63,742 bases of DNA from JADFDG01 sp965232985 (GTDB lineage: Bacteria > Pseudomonadota > Gammaproteobacteria > Pseudomonadales > JADFDG01): assembly GCA_965232985.1 (NCBI GenBank), contig CBDDRC010000049.1, positions 1-63,742 of the forward strand, given 5' to 3'. Below, piece after piece: positions 17,664-25,793 of the stretch. Within the stretch, counting starts at the first letter, position 1. Every line of letters starts with the position of its first letter. The translations under genes were made by a program, and so were the position numbers. Under the pieces are notes generated by a model, which was given only the letters and a program-made list of their open reading frames with translations, had not been told where the DNA came from and ran no database searches.

Positions 17664-19062
17664 GGAGTTCTCCCTTGCTGCGTGAAGACGTGCTAGCGGG
17701 CAACAGCTGCCCGCCAGACGCGTGATGATTGTAGGAATCGCCCGGCGCGGCGGCAAGCAAGCCGCCTGTATCAATCAGAACAAGCGACGGGTCAAGATGC
17801 TCCTGTCGCAACAGCTCATCAAGATCGCTGCGCGGCATGCGTACCAGCAACTCGACGCTGCCATCTTCGGCCGCGTGCTCCGTCTCGACAGCGCCGCGCG
17901 CATACAGCTTCGCGCGCAGGCGACCGCAAGACGGCGGCAACCGCAGCAGGATCTGGCGGCGGTCGGCGGCGAGCCGCTCGGCAATCGCCGCCAGCAGCAG
18001 GTCGATGCCTTCGCCGGTGGCAGCGGAAACCCAGACCCGCACCGGCCGGCCCTGCTCGTCGCGCTCGACCAGCGACGTGTGTGCTGCCACCAGATCAACC
18101 TTGTTGAAAACTTCCAGCATCGGCACGGCACCGGCGCCGATTTCCTCCAGCACCGATTCGACTGCGGCGATATTGGCATCGCGTTCCGTGGCTACCGCAT
18201 CGACAACGTGCAGCAGCAGGTCGGCGTCGGCGGTTTCCTCGAGCGTCGAGCGGAACGCCTCAACCAGCCGCGTCGGCAGGCGACGGATAAAGCCAACCGT
18301 ATCCGCCATGATCGTCGGCCCCATGCCCGGCAACTCGACCCGGCGCAGGGTCGGATCCAGAGTTGCGAACATTTTATCGGCGACCAGCACATTGGCATGC
18401 GTGAGCCGGTTGAACAGCGTCGACTTGCCGGCGTTGGTATAGCCCACCAGGGAAATCACCGGGATCTCGCTGCGCTTGCGCGCGCGCTGACCCTGGATGC
18501 GCGCCGAGCGGGTCTTCTCCAGGCGCCGATTGATGGTGTCGACGCGCGCCTGGATCAGCCGCCGGTCAATTTCAAGTTGCGTATCTCCAGGGCTGCCGCG
18601 CACCCCAACACCGGCACTCTGGCGATCAAGGTGTGACCAGCCACGAATCAGTCGCGTCGACGTGTGCCGCAATTGCGCAAGCTCAACCTGCAAGCGGCCT
18701 TCCAGCGTGCGGGCGCGCTGGGCGAAAATTTCCAGAATGATGCCGGTGCGGTCCTGCACCGCGCAGTTGAGCGCCTTTTCCAGGTTGCGCTCCTGCGAAC
18801 TGCTCAGGAAGTGATTGAACAGCACAATGTTCGCCTGGCGATCGCGCACCAGATGCTGCAACTCTTCGAGCTTGCCGCTGCCGACGAAATAGCGATTGTC
18901 CGGGAAGTGTCGGGCCGACGTGACGATCTCAATGATGTCGATGCCGGCCGACTGCACCAGCTGCTCGAACTCGGCGAGATCATCGCTGCCGTTTTCCCCG
19001 TCGATGGCAACGTGCACGAGGATGGCGCGTGAACCACCCTCGGGACGCTCAAAGAGTTGCAA
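17650..19062 (-). CDS. hflX: Ribosome-associated GTPase HflX (TTG start)
   Basis: HflX splits stalled or stress-damaged 70S ribosomes into subunits. The 470-residue product has the N-terminal HflX domain (SARHFPDNRYFVGSGK), the helical linker with GRLQVELAQL and GVGVRGSPGDTQLE, and a G domain with GYTNAGKSTLFN (G1), DTVGFIRRLP (G3) and NKVD (G4). The C-terminal extension is intact. The only start that gives the expected N-terminus, MQLFERPEGGSRA, is a TTG at 19062, three bases after the hfq stop with no clear Shine-Dalgarno, so initiation probably depends on ribosomes finishing hfq. Confidence 0.94.
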   Translation of the reverse strand: MQLFERPEGGSRAILVHVAIDGENGSDDLAEFEQLVQSAGIDIIEIVTSARHFPDNRYFVGSGKLEELQHLVRDRQANIVLFNHFLSSSQERNLEKALNCAVQDRTGIILEIFAQRARTLEGRLQVELAQLRHTSTRLIRGWSHLDRQSAGVGVRGSPGDTQLEIDRRLIQARVDTINRRLEKTRSARIQGQRARKRSEIPVISLVGYTNAGKSTLFNRLTHANVLVADKMFATLDPTLRRVELPGMGPTIMADTVGFIRRLPTRLVEAFRSTLEETADADLLLHVVDAVATERDANIAAVESVLEEIGAGAVPMLEVFNKVDLVAAHTSLVERDEQGRPVRVWVSAATGEGIDLLLAAIAERLAADRRQILLRLPPSCGRLRAKLYARGAVETEHAAEDGSVELLVRMPRSDLDELLRQEHLDPSLVLIDTGGLLAAAPGDSYNHHASGGQLLPASTSSRSKGELHGLE

Positions 19063-19065
19063 TCG

Positions 19066-19341
19066 TCAGATACCCGGCGGCTGCATGTCGCCGTTGTCCA
19101 GTGGCGCGCCTTCGCGGCCGGCCGTGGTGCCTGGCTTCGGATTACGCGCCGGAACGACGGTCGAAATCGCGTGCTTGTACACCATCTGACTGACGGTGTT
19201 CTTCAGCAGCACAACATACTGGTCAAAGGACTCGACCTGGCCTTGCAGCTTGATGCCGTTGACCAGAAAGATGGAAACGGGGATGCGCTCTTTGCGCAGC
19301 GCATTCAGGAAAGGATCCTGGAGGCTATGACCCTTGGACAT
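19066..19341 (-). CDS. hfq: RNA chaperone Hfq
   Basis: Hfq is the hexameric Sm-like protein that pairs small RNAs with target mRNAs. The 91-residue product starts MSKGHSLQDPFLNALRKERI, with the proximal-face QDPFLN residues, continues with Sm1 (FLVNGIKLQGQVESFDQ) and Sm2 (YKHAISTVVP), and ends in a short Gly/Pro-rich tail. GGAG lies nine bases before the ATG at 19341. It is flanked by miaA and hflX as in E. coli. The 101-base gap before it holds two hairpins. Confidence 0.97.
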   Translation of the reverse strand: MSKGHSLQDPFLNALRKERIPVSIFLVNGIKLQGQVESFDQYVVLLKNTVSQMVYKHAISTVVPARNPKPGTTAGREGAPLDNGDMQPPGI

Positions 19342-19381
19342 GACAACAATCTCCAAAAAAATGTCGCCCAGCACTTTGGGC

Positions 19382-19402
19382 AAAACCGGGCCGCTCGCCC
19401 GG
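19382..19402 (-). terminator. Hairpin with U tract between miaA and hfq
   Basis: Read on the minus strand, CCGGGC-GAGCG-GCCCGG forms a six-bp GC-only stem followed by TTTT, the form of a weak intrinsic terminator or attenuator. A second weaker inverted repeat (CCGCCT ... AGGCGG) lies just upstream at about 19406-19426. Either could trim read-through from miaA into hfq. Confidence 0.45.
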
Positions 19403-19442
19403 AACCCCGCCTCAAAAAAGCAGGCGGCAAGTCAAACCATTC

Positions 19443-20450
19443 TCATTCGCGCTGCACTGGCACCGTCCAGGTGGCGTCCTGTTGCAGCAGTTTCAAGGTA
19501 TTGCCAACGAGATCGGGCGCCTCGGCATCCAGCCACTGCAACGCATCCCAGCCACGCAGCCACGTCATTTGCCGCTTGGCCAATTGACGGGTGGCGATGA
19601 TACCCCGCTCCACCATCTGCTGATAGGAAAGCTGCCCGGCAAGGTATTGCCAGACTTGTCGATAACCCACCGCCCGCAGGGCCGGCAGATCCGGGTGCAG
19701 GGCCGGCAGGCCCAGCGGGGGCTGCTCGCTCCGGGCGCGCAGGCGCTCGACCTCAGCCACCAGGCCCGCTGCCAGCATGTCCTGGAAACGCCGGGCGATG
19801 CGCTCGGCCAGTACCGCCCGGTCAGCCGGGGCAATGGCGAACCGGGCAAGCCGATAGGGAAAAGCGGCGGCCGCTGGCGCCGGCACCGCCTGCAGCGCCG
19901 TCAGCGATTGGCCGCTCAGCTCGTATACCTCCAGGGCACGCAGAAGGCGCTGCGGGTTGCGCCCATGCTTGGCGGCGGCTTCCGGATCAACAGCCGCGAG
20001 GCGCGCGGCGAGCGCTTCACGCCCAAGGGTTTCGAGTTCGCGCTGCAAACGGGCGCGCATGGCCGGATCGGCCATCGGCAGCGCGGACAAGCCGTCTTTC
20101 AGCGCCTTGAAATAAAGCATCGTGCCGCCGACCAGCAGCGGGATGCGGCCGGCGGCGTGGATCCGGGTTATCTCGATGAGCGCGTCGCGCCGGAAATCGG
20201 CGACGGAATATGGCTCGGCCGGGTCACGAATGTCGATCAGCCGATGCGGAGCGATGGCGAGGATGTCTGCGGCGGGCTTGGCGGTGCCAATATCAAGGCC
20301 GCGGTAGACCATCGCCGAATCGACGCTGACGATCTCGAAGCCGCGCCCATCCGGCGCGCCACGCTGCACCAGCTCGACGGCGAGCGCGGTTTTGCCCGAG
20401 GCCGTCGGGCCCATCAGGAACACGACCGGCTGACGGGCTTCAGCGTCCAC
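19443..20450 (-). CDS. miaA: tRNA dimethylallyltransferase MiaA
   Basis: MiaA adds a dimethylallyl group to N6 of A37 in tRNAs reading codons that start with U. The 335-residue product has the P-loop GPTASGKT (residues 14-21), the catalytic SVDSAMVYRGLDIGTAKP block, DIRDP, the GGTMLYFKAL motif and the C-terminal TRQLAKRQMTWLR tRNA-binding segment. I chose the GTG at 20450, which overlaps the mutL stop by 11 bases; there is no ATG upstream of the P-loop that does not extend deep into mutL, and the ATG at the P-loop itself would remove the first strand. Confidence 0.94.
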   Translation of the reverse strand: MDAEARQPVVFLMGPTASGKTALAVELVQRGAPDGRGFEIVSVDSAMVYRGLDIGTAKPAADILAIAPHRLIDIRDPAEPYSVADFRRDALIEITRIHAAGRIPLLVGGTMLYFKALKDGLSALPMADPAMRARLQRELETLGREALAARLAAVDPEAAAKHGRNPQRLLRALEVYELSGQSLTALQAVPAPAAAAFPYRLARFAIAPADRAVLAERIARRFQDMLAAGLVAEVERLRARSEQPPLGLPALHPDLPALRAVGYRQVWQYLAGQLSYQQMVERGIIATRQLAKRQMTWLRGWDALQWLDAEAPDLVGNTLKLLQQDATWTVPVQRE

Positions 20451-22263
20451 GCAGGAACAGCCGGTCGAGATCCTGCATCGACAACTGCGTCCAGGTCGGG
20501 CGGCCATGGTTGCACTGGCCGCTGCGCTCGGTTGCTTCCATGTCGCGCAGCAACGCGTTCATTTCCGGCACACTGAGCAGGCGGTTGGCACGCACTGAGC
20601 CGTGGCAGGCCATGGTCGCGAGCAATGCGTCGCGCCGCTGCGTCATGCGCGCGCTGCTGCCGTGCTGGCGCAGATCGGCGAGCACGTCGCGCAGCAATTG
20701 GGGAACATCTGCCTGGGCAAGCAGCGCCGGAATTTCGCGCACCAGCAACGACTCGGGGCCGGCACGTTCAACAACAAAACCCAGCTCCACGAACAATTCC
20801 TGCGCATCGTCGGCCGCATCCGCCTCACGTTCGCCAACAGCAACACCAACCGGCACCAGCAACGGCTGCGTTGCAACAGCCTGGGCGTCGTAGGCGCATT
20901 TCAGGCGCTCGTAAGTGATGCGCTCGTGCGCAGCATGCATGTCGACCAGCACCAGCCCCTGCGCGTTCTGCGCAAGAATATACACGCCATGCAGTTGCGC
21001 CAGCGCGTAGCCGAGCGGTGGTGTGGTGCCATGGCGGGTAGTCGTTTCCGGCAGCGGTTGCAGCGGCAACGCGGCATCGGCAATGCCACCGCCGGCCGCA
21101 TACGGCGTGCGCAACTGCGCGTATGCCGCCATCTGCTGCTGCATCGTCGCCGGCGATACCGCCGGCTCCGGCAAGCGGAACGCGCCCTGGTTTGCCGGCG
21201 AATTCAACCCGTCGGTTACAGCCGGCCCATCAACGCGCGCCGGCGCCTGCTGCACATCGGGTCGCAGATCAGCGAGCACCCGATGCAGCGTGCGAAACAG
21301 GAAATCATGCACCAGGCGACTGTCACGAAAACGTACCTCGTGCTTGGTGGGGTGCACATTGACATCAACGATCGCCGGATCGAGTTCAAAATACAGCACA
21401 AAGGCCGGGTGGCGGCCGTGAAACAGCACATCCGCAAATGCCTGCCGCACCGCATGGGTGAGCACCCGATCACGCACCATGCGCCCATTGACGAAGAAGA
21501 ACTGCAAGTCCGGCTGGGCGCGCGAGAAGGTCGGCAAACCAAGCCAGCCCCACAGCCGCAGGCCAGCGTGCTCAAGATCAATCGCCACCGCATTGTCAAC
21601 GAATGGCGTGCCGCAAATCTGCGCAACGCGCCGCTGCATTTCCTGCGGCGCCGCCGCCGGCTTGAGCGTCAACACGGCACGCTCATTGACTGTGAGCGTG
21701 AAGCCGGTGCCGAAATGACTGAGCGCGAGCTTGCGCACCACATCCTCGACATGGCCGGCTTCGGTTTTTTCGGTGCGCAGGAATTTGCGCCGCGCCGGCG
21801 TGTTGAAAAACAGGTCGCGCATCTCGACGGTGGTGCCGCGTGCGTGCGCCGCCGCCTGCATGGTGGTGGCCATGTCGCGGCCTTCGGCGCTCACCTGCCA
21901 ACCGGCGCCGGATTCATCGCAGCAGGATGTCAGCGCAAGACGCGACACCGACGCGATCGAGGCCAGCGCTTCGCCGCGAAAGCCGAGCGTGGCGATCGCC
22001 TCAAGATCCTCCAGTTCGCCGATCTTGCTGGTGGCATGGCGGGCAAGCGCTAGCGGCAGATCATCCTGCGCAATCCCAAGGCCGTTGTCGCGCACGCGCA
22101 CCAACCGCACACCACCTTCCTCAATGACCACCTCGACACGCGTCGCGCCGGCATCGATGGCATTCTCAAGCAACTCCTTGACCACCGACGCCGGCCGCTC
22201 AACCACCTCGCCAGCAGCGATCTGGTTGGCAAGACGCGGATTGAGTACCTGAATGCGGCTCAT
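20440..22263 (-). CDS. mutL: DNA mismatch repair protein MutL (endonuclease type)
   Basis: MutL links mismatch recognition by MutS to strand removal. The 607-residue product has the GHKL ATPase motifs ELLENAIDAGATRVEV, DNGLGI and GFRGEAL in the first 110 residues, a proline-rich linker (about 330-420) and a C-terminal dimer domain. Unlike E. coli MutL, the C-terminal part carries the nicking-endonuclease signature as DMHAAHERITYE, and the accompanying ACHGSVRA and CNHGRPTW metal-site blocks. It is therefore predicted to nick DNA itself, as in bacteria without MutH. It lies between amiB and miaA in the ancestral order. Confidence 0.96.
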   Translation of the reverse strand: MSRIQVLNPRLANQIAAGEVVERPASVVKELLENAIDAGATRVEVVIEEGGVRLVRVRDNGLGIAQDDLPLALARHATSKIGELEDLEAIATLGFRGEALASIASVSRLALTSCCDESGAGWQVSAEGRDMATTMQAAAHARGTTVEMRDLFFNTPARRKFLRTEKTEAGHVEDVVRKLALSHFGTGFTLTVNERAVLTLKPAAAPQEMQRRVAQICGTPFVDNAVAIDLEHAGLRLWGWLGLPTFSRAQPDLQFFFVNGRMVRDRVLTHAVRQAFADVLFHGRHPAFVLYFELDPAIVDVNVHPTKHEVRFRDSRLVHDFLFRTLHRVLADLRPDVQQAPARVDGPAVTDGLNSPANQGAFRLPEPAVSPATMQQQMAAYAQLRTPYAAGGGIADAALPLQPLPETTTRHGTTPPLGYALAQLHGVYILAQNAQGLVLVDMHAAHERITYERLKCAYDAQAVATQPLLVPVGVAVGEREADAADDAQELFVELGFVVERAGPESLLVREIPALLAQADVPQLLRDVLADLRQHGSSARMTQRRDALLATMACHGSVRANRLLSVPEMNALLRDMEATERSGQCNHGRPTWTQLSMQDLDRLFLRGR

Positions 22264-22291
22264 GCTGTGTATATCCGGCCGGCAGCGGCCA

Positions 22292-23686
22292 TCACGATTT
22301 CGGTATCTTCAAGGTTTCACCGATCCGCAGATTGGTGCGCTTCAGGCTGTTGGCGGCTTTGATTGCCTGCTGCGTGACGCCATATTTCTTCGCCAGCCAG
22401 CCAAGGCTCTGGCCTTTGCCCACCCTGTGCAACAGGAACTCTTCCTTTTTCGGCAGCGGTCTCGCCGCCGCAGCGCTCGCGAGCATAACCGGCGCCGAGG
22501 CGTGCGACGGCCCGTCACGATTCGCCGCAAATACCGTGCCCGGTGGCGGATACTGCTCGAAATAACGCCGCACCCCGCTGACAATCGCCGTTGCCAGGCG
22601 TTGCTGGTAGGCAACCGTTTTCAGCAGGCGCTCCTCATCCGGATTCGAAATAAAACCTGTTTCAACGAGGATCGACGGCATGTTCGGCTCCTTGAGCACC
22701 ATGAACCCCGCCTGTTCAACGCTGCCTTTGTGCAAACGCGAAAAACCGCCAAGCTGATCGAGCACGCTGCGGCCGACGTGCAGGCTGTGGCTCATCGTGC
22801 CTTCCATGATCAGGTCCGAAATCACGCTGACCACGTCGTCATCGGCTTGCGGCGCAACCCCGCCAACCTGGTCGGCACGGTTCTCTGCCTCGGCGAGGTA
22901 GGCGGCAGTGTTGCTGGTAGCGCCCCGGCGCGACACTGCAAACACACTGGCGCCGCGCGCCGAGCGTTTGGTAAACGCATCCGCATGAATGGACACGAAT
23001 ATGTCGGCGTTGTGTTTGCGCCGCGCCATGGTGCGGCGCTCCTTCAGGCCAACGTAATAATCGCCGTCGCGAATCATCGCCGGCTGCATCCCGGGCTCCT
23101 GCAGCAGCAGATCGCGCACGGCGCGCGCAATCGAGAGAACAATATCCTTTTCGCGCGTCCCCTTGGCGCCGAGCGCCCCGGGATCCTCGCCGCCGTGACC
23201 GGCATCAATCGCCACGACAATCTTGCGTGGCCCGGCACCGGGCGTCAAAAAGTCCTCGGCAGTTTTCGGTTTCTGCTCGATCGTCTGATCGTACAGATCA
23301 ACCACCAGGCGATGGCCGTACTGCTCATTGGGATGCAGCGTAAAACTGTTGACGCGTACCGCGACGGCAAGGTCGAACACCACGCGCAGCGTGCCGTCGG
23401 CCTGCAAGCCGCTGCGCACCCGGCGTACCGGGCTGTCCTGCAGATCAACCGCTTCGAGCTTTGCGCGCAATTCGGCAGCGCGAAAATCAATGATCACGCG
23501 CCCGGGCGCAACCTCCGGCAACACCTGATACTGCGGCGGCTCGGAAACATCGAAGACAAAGCGCGTGTACTCCGGCGCCCGGTAGATACGCACGTTGTCG
23601 ATGGCCGTCATCGCCTGTGCGATGGCCGCGACCAGACTGCCGGCGAGCACGCAGAGCACAATGAAGGATTGGCGCAACGACAGCAT
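22292..23686 (-). CDS. amiB: N-acetylmuramoyl-L-alanine amidase (AMIN, Amidase_3, LysM)
   Basis: A periplasmic zinc amidase that cleaves the septal peptidoglycan stem peptide during cell separation. The 464-residue product has a signal peptide (about residues 1-25), an AMIN targeting domain (about 27-130, RFVFDVSEPPQYQVLPE), an Amidase_3 domain with zinc ligands in DAGHGGEDPGALG and VSIHADAF and the catalytic glutamate in ILVETGFISN, and a C-terminal LysM repeat (about 418-462, VGKGQSLGWLAKKYGV). The LysM gives a second wall-binding site. Its start overlaps the tsaE stop by one base. Amidases of this type are normally activated by EnvC or NlpD, neither seen here. Confidence 0.93.
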   Translation of the reverse strand: MLSLRQSFIVLCVLAGSLVAAIAQAMTAIDNVRIYRAPEYTRFVFDVSEPPQYQVLPEVAPGRVIIDFRAAELRAKLEAVDLQDSPVRRVRSGLQADGTLRVVFDLAVAVRVNSFTLHPNEQYGHRLVVDLYDQTIEQKPKTAEDFLTPGAGPRKIVVAIDAGHGGEDPGALGAKGTREKDIVLSIARAVRDLLLQEPGMQPAMIRDGDYYVGLKERRTMARRKHNADIFVSIHADAFTKRSARGASVFAVSRRGATSNTAAYLAEAENRADQVGGVAPQADDDVVSVISDLIMEGTMSHSLHVGRSVLDQLGGFSRLHKGSVEQAGFMVLKEPNMPSILVETGFISNPDEERLLKTVAYQQRLATAIVSGVRRYFEQYPPPGTVFAANRDGPSHASAPVMLASAAAARPLPKKEEFLLHRVGKGQSLGWLAKKYGVTQQAIKAANSLKRTNLRIGETLKIPKS

Positions 23687-24162
23687 CAGCGCGGGAATTC
23701 CATGTGGGTAAGAATGTCGGCGCCGCGCTTGCTGCGCGCCTCAAGCACCGCGCGCCGGCCGTCGCCATGCACAACCAGCGCCAGCACCAGATCGGGCGCA
23801 GGCAAGAAGCCGGCGCCGCGCGCCGGCCACTCGACCAGTACGACGGAATTGCCGGCATCAAGTTCCCGTACACCGAGGAATTCGAGCTCTTCGGGATCAG
23901 CGAGCCGGTACAGATCAAGGTGATAAACGACTCCGGCGGCGAACTCGTAGGGCTCGACCAGCGTATAGGTCGGGCTCTTCACGCTGCCGGCATGACCGAG
24001 CGCGCGCAGCAGGCCGCGCACCAACGTGGTCTTGCCGGCACCCAGATCGCCTTCCAGCCAGATGCAGCACGGCCGCGTGAGCGCACGACCGAGCGCCGCA
24101 CCGAGCCCGGCGGTCGCTTCGGCATCGGCGAGATCAAGAATGCGTGTGCGTGCCGACGACAA
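23686..24162 (-). CDS. tsaE: tRNA threonylcarbamoyladenosine biosynthesis ATPase TsaE
   Basis: TsaE is the ATPase that works with TsaB and TsaD to make t6A37 in ANN-decoding tRNAs. The 158-residue product shows the P-loop GDLGAGKTTLVRGLL, the SPTYTLVEPY block, HLDLYRL (switch-like) and LVEWP. The start at 24162 lies 29 bases inside the 3' end of nnr and the end touches amiB, so the gene is tightly packed in the operon. Length is usual. Confidence 0.95.
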   Translation of the reverse strand: MSSARTRILDLADAEATAGLGAALGRALTRPCCIWLEGDLGAGKTTLVRGLLRALGHAGSVKSPTYTLVEPYEFAAGVVYHLDLYRLADPEELEFLGVRELDAGNSVVLVEWPARGAGFLPAPDLVLALVVHGDGRRAVLEARSKRGADILTHMEFPR

Positions 24163-25693
24163 GGCCGTTCACCAGTTCGCGCAGATAGCCGAGCAAGTCG
24201 GTGGCGAGCAGACCGCGCTCACCGTGCCGAGCGGCACAACGATCCGCCGCCGCGCCGTGCACCACCGCGCCAACCCGCGCCGCATCCGGCAACGATAAGC
24301 CCTGTGCAATCAACCCGCCGATCACGCCCGAGAGGATATCGCCCATACCGCCGCTGGCCATGCCGGGGTTGCCCACGGTGGCGACCGACACCGGGCGCAG
24401 ATCGCCGTCGTCGATCAGCGTGCCGGCACCCTTGAGCAGCACCGTGCCGCCGAAGCGCATCTGCACCGAGCGCGCGGCGTGGAAGCGATCGGCCTGCACC
24501 GCCGCGCCATCAAGATTGAGCAGCCTGCCGGCTTCACCCGGATGCGGCGTGAGCACCCAGTGCGGGTCGCGGCGGCGCGCCGCGAAGGCATCGATGGCGC
24601 CCACAGCAATCAGGTTGAGTGCGTCGGCATCGAGCACCATTGGCTGTGCCGAACGCATCGCCCGTTCGAGCAGCCCGCGCCCCCAGGCCGCCGTGCCAAG
24701 CCCCGGGCCGGCGATGACCACCGTTACCTTCGCCAGCAGCGCTTCCAGTTCCGCCGGCTGACTGATGCCGTGCACCATCAGCTCGGGGCGCCGGGCAATA
24801 AACGGCATAACGTGCTCCGGCCGCGTTGCCACCGACACCAGCCCCGCCCCGACGCGCGCCGCCGCTTCCGCAGCCATCAGCACCGCACCGGCATAACCGT
24901 GGTCGCCGCCGATGACCAGTACGTGGCCAAAGCGCCCCTTGTGGGCGTCGCGCGCGCGCCGTGGCAGCAGATTGGCAATCAATCCGGCATCGATGCGTTC
25001 GCACGACGCTTTTACCCGCGCATACACCTCGCGCGGCACCATCAGCTCATCACAATGGATGTCGCCGCACAGTGCCGGACCACGGCCGGTGAACAGACCC
25101 TGCTTGAGGCCGACAAAGGTGACCGTCGCGTCGGCGCGCACCGCCGGACCGCGCTGGGTGCCGGTGTCGGCGCACAACCCCGAGGGAATATCGAGTGCCA
25201 GCACCGGCACGCCACAACCGTTGATGGCCTCGATGAGGCCGATGCAGTCGCTGCGCACGTTGCCCTTGAGGCCGGTACCCAGCAGCGCATCGACGATGAG
25301 ATCGGCCGTACCCCCGACGACCTGGTCGAGTTGAAGCGCCGGATCAAGCGCATCGAGCATCGGCACCTGCGCGGCAACGGCCTGCTGCATTGCGGCGCGC
25401 GCATCGCCCGCGAGCGCCTCGCGCGAACCGACATGCACCACGGTGACATCCTTGCCGGCACGGCGGGCGAGACTGGCGACAACGTAGCCATCGCCACCGT
25501 TGTTGCCGCCGCCGCAGCACACGACGATGCGCCGGGCGTCCGGCCACTGTCGCTGTATAATTGCGAACGCCGCCTGCCCGGCCCGCTCCATGAGCGTCAT
25601 GCCGGCAATCCCGAACTCCTTGATCGCGCATGCATCCAGCGCCCGCACCTGGTCGGCTCGATACAGGTCGCGGGGCAGGCTTTTCGGTGTCAT
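24134..25693 (-). CDS. nnr: Bifunctional NAD(P)H-hydrate epimerase / ADP-dependent dehydratase
   Basis: Nnr repairs hydrated NADH and NADPH: the N-terminal YjeF_N domain interconverts the R and S forms, and the C-terminal ribokinase-like domain dehydrates the S form using ADP. The 519-residue product has both domains: epimerase residues about 1-215 (CGGGNNGGDGYVVASL, then DALLGTGLKG), dehydratase about 230-510 (VLVIGGDHGYAGAV, DADALNL, TPHPGEAGRLL, GNPGMASGGMGDILSG). I chose the ATG at 25693; sequence upstream is an unconserved open stretch. It is the first gene of the long minus-strand superoperon and diverges from queG. Confidence 0.95.
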   Translation of the reverse strand: MTPKSLPRDLYRADQVRALDACAIKEFGIAGMTLMERAGQAAFAIIQRQWPDARRIVVCCGGGNNGGDGYVVASLARRAGKDVTVVHVGSREALAGDARAAMQQAVAAQVPMLDALDPALQLDQVVGGTADLIVDALLGTGLKGNVRSDCIGLIEAINGCGVPVLALDIPSGLCADTGTQRGPAVRADATVTFVGLKQGLFTGRGPALCGDIHCDELMVPREVYARVKASCERIDAGLIANLLPRRARDAHKGRFGHVLVIGGDHGYAGAVLMAAEAAARVGAGLVSVATRPEHVMPFIARRPELMVHGISQPAELEALLAKVTVVIAGPGLGTAAWGRGLLERAMRSAQPMVLDADALNLIAVGAIDAFAARRRDPHWVLTPHPGEAGRLLNLDGAAVQADRFHAARSVQMRFGGTVLLKGAGTLIDDGDLRPVSVATVGNPGMASGGMGDILSGVIGGLIAQGLSLPDAARVGAVVHGAAADRCAARHGERGLLATDLLGYLRELVNGLVVGTHTHS

Positions 25694-25763
25694 GGCGGCG
25701 GCACTTGTCTCGCAGAGAGTTTTGGCGGGAGCCTCGGCAAGAGGCGCGCAGGATCTTAGCCGC

Positions 25764-25790
25764 ATTATACGGGCGCAACGCAGCAGGCAA
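25764..25790 (-). promoter_or_regulatory. Probable promoter of the nnr superoperon
   Basis: In the 100-base gap between nnr and queG the minus strand has a perfect -10 box TATAAT (25769-25764), with TTGCCT (25790-25785) 15 bases upstream as a -35 box (16 bases if shifted by one). The predicted start is about 60 bases before the nnr ATG. The short spacer lowers confidence. Confidence 0.45.
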
Positions 25791-25793
25791 ACC

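Noticed and set aside
20602..23923. Long plus-strand open frames opposite mutL and amiB (483 and 556 codons)
   Set aside because: Opposite strands encode complete, conserved proteins; the products are low-complexity and unlike known families.
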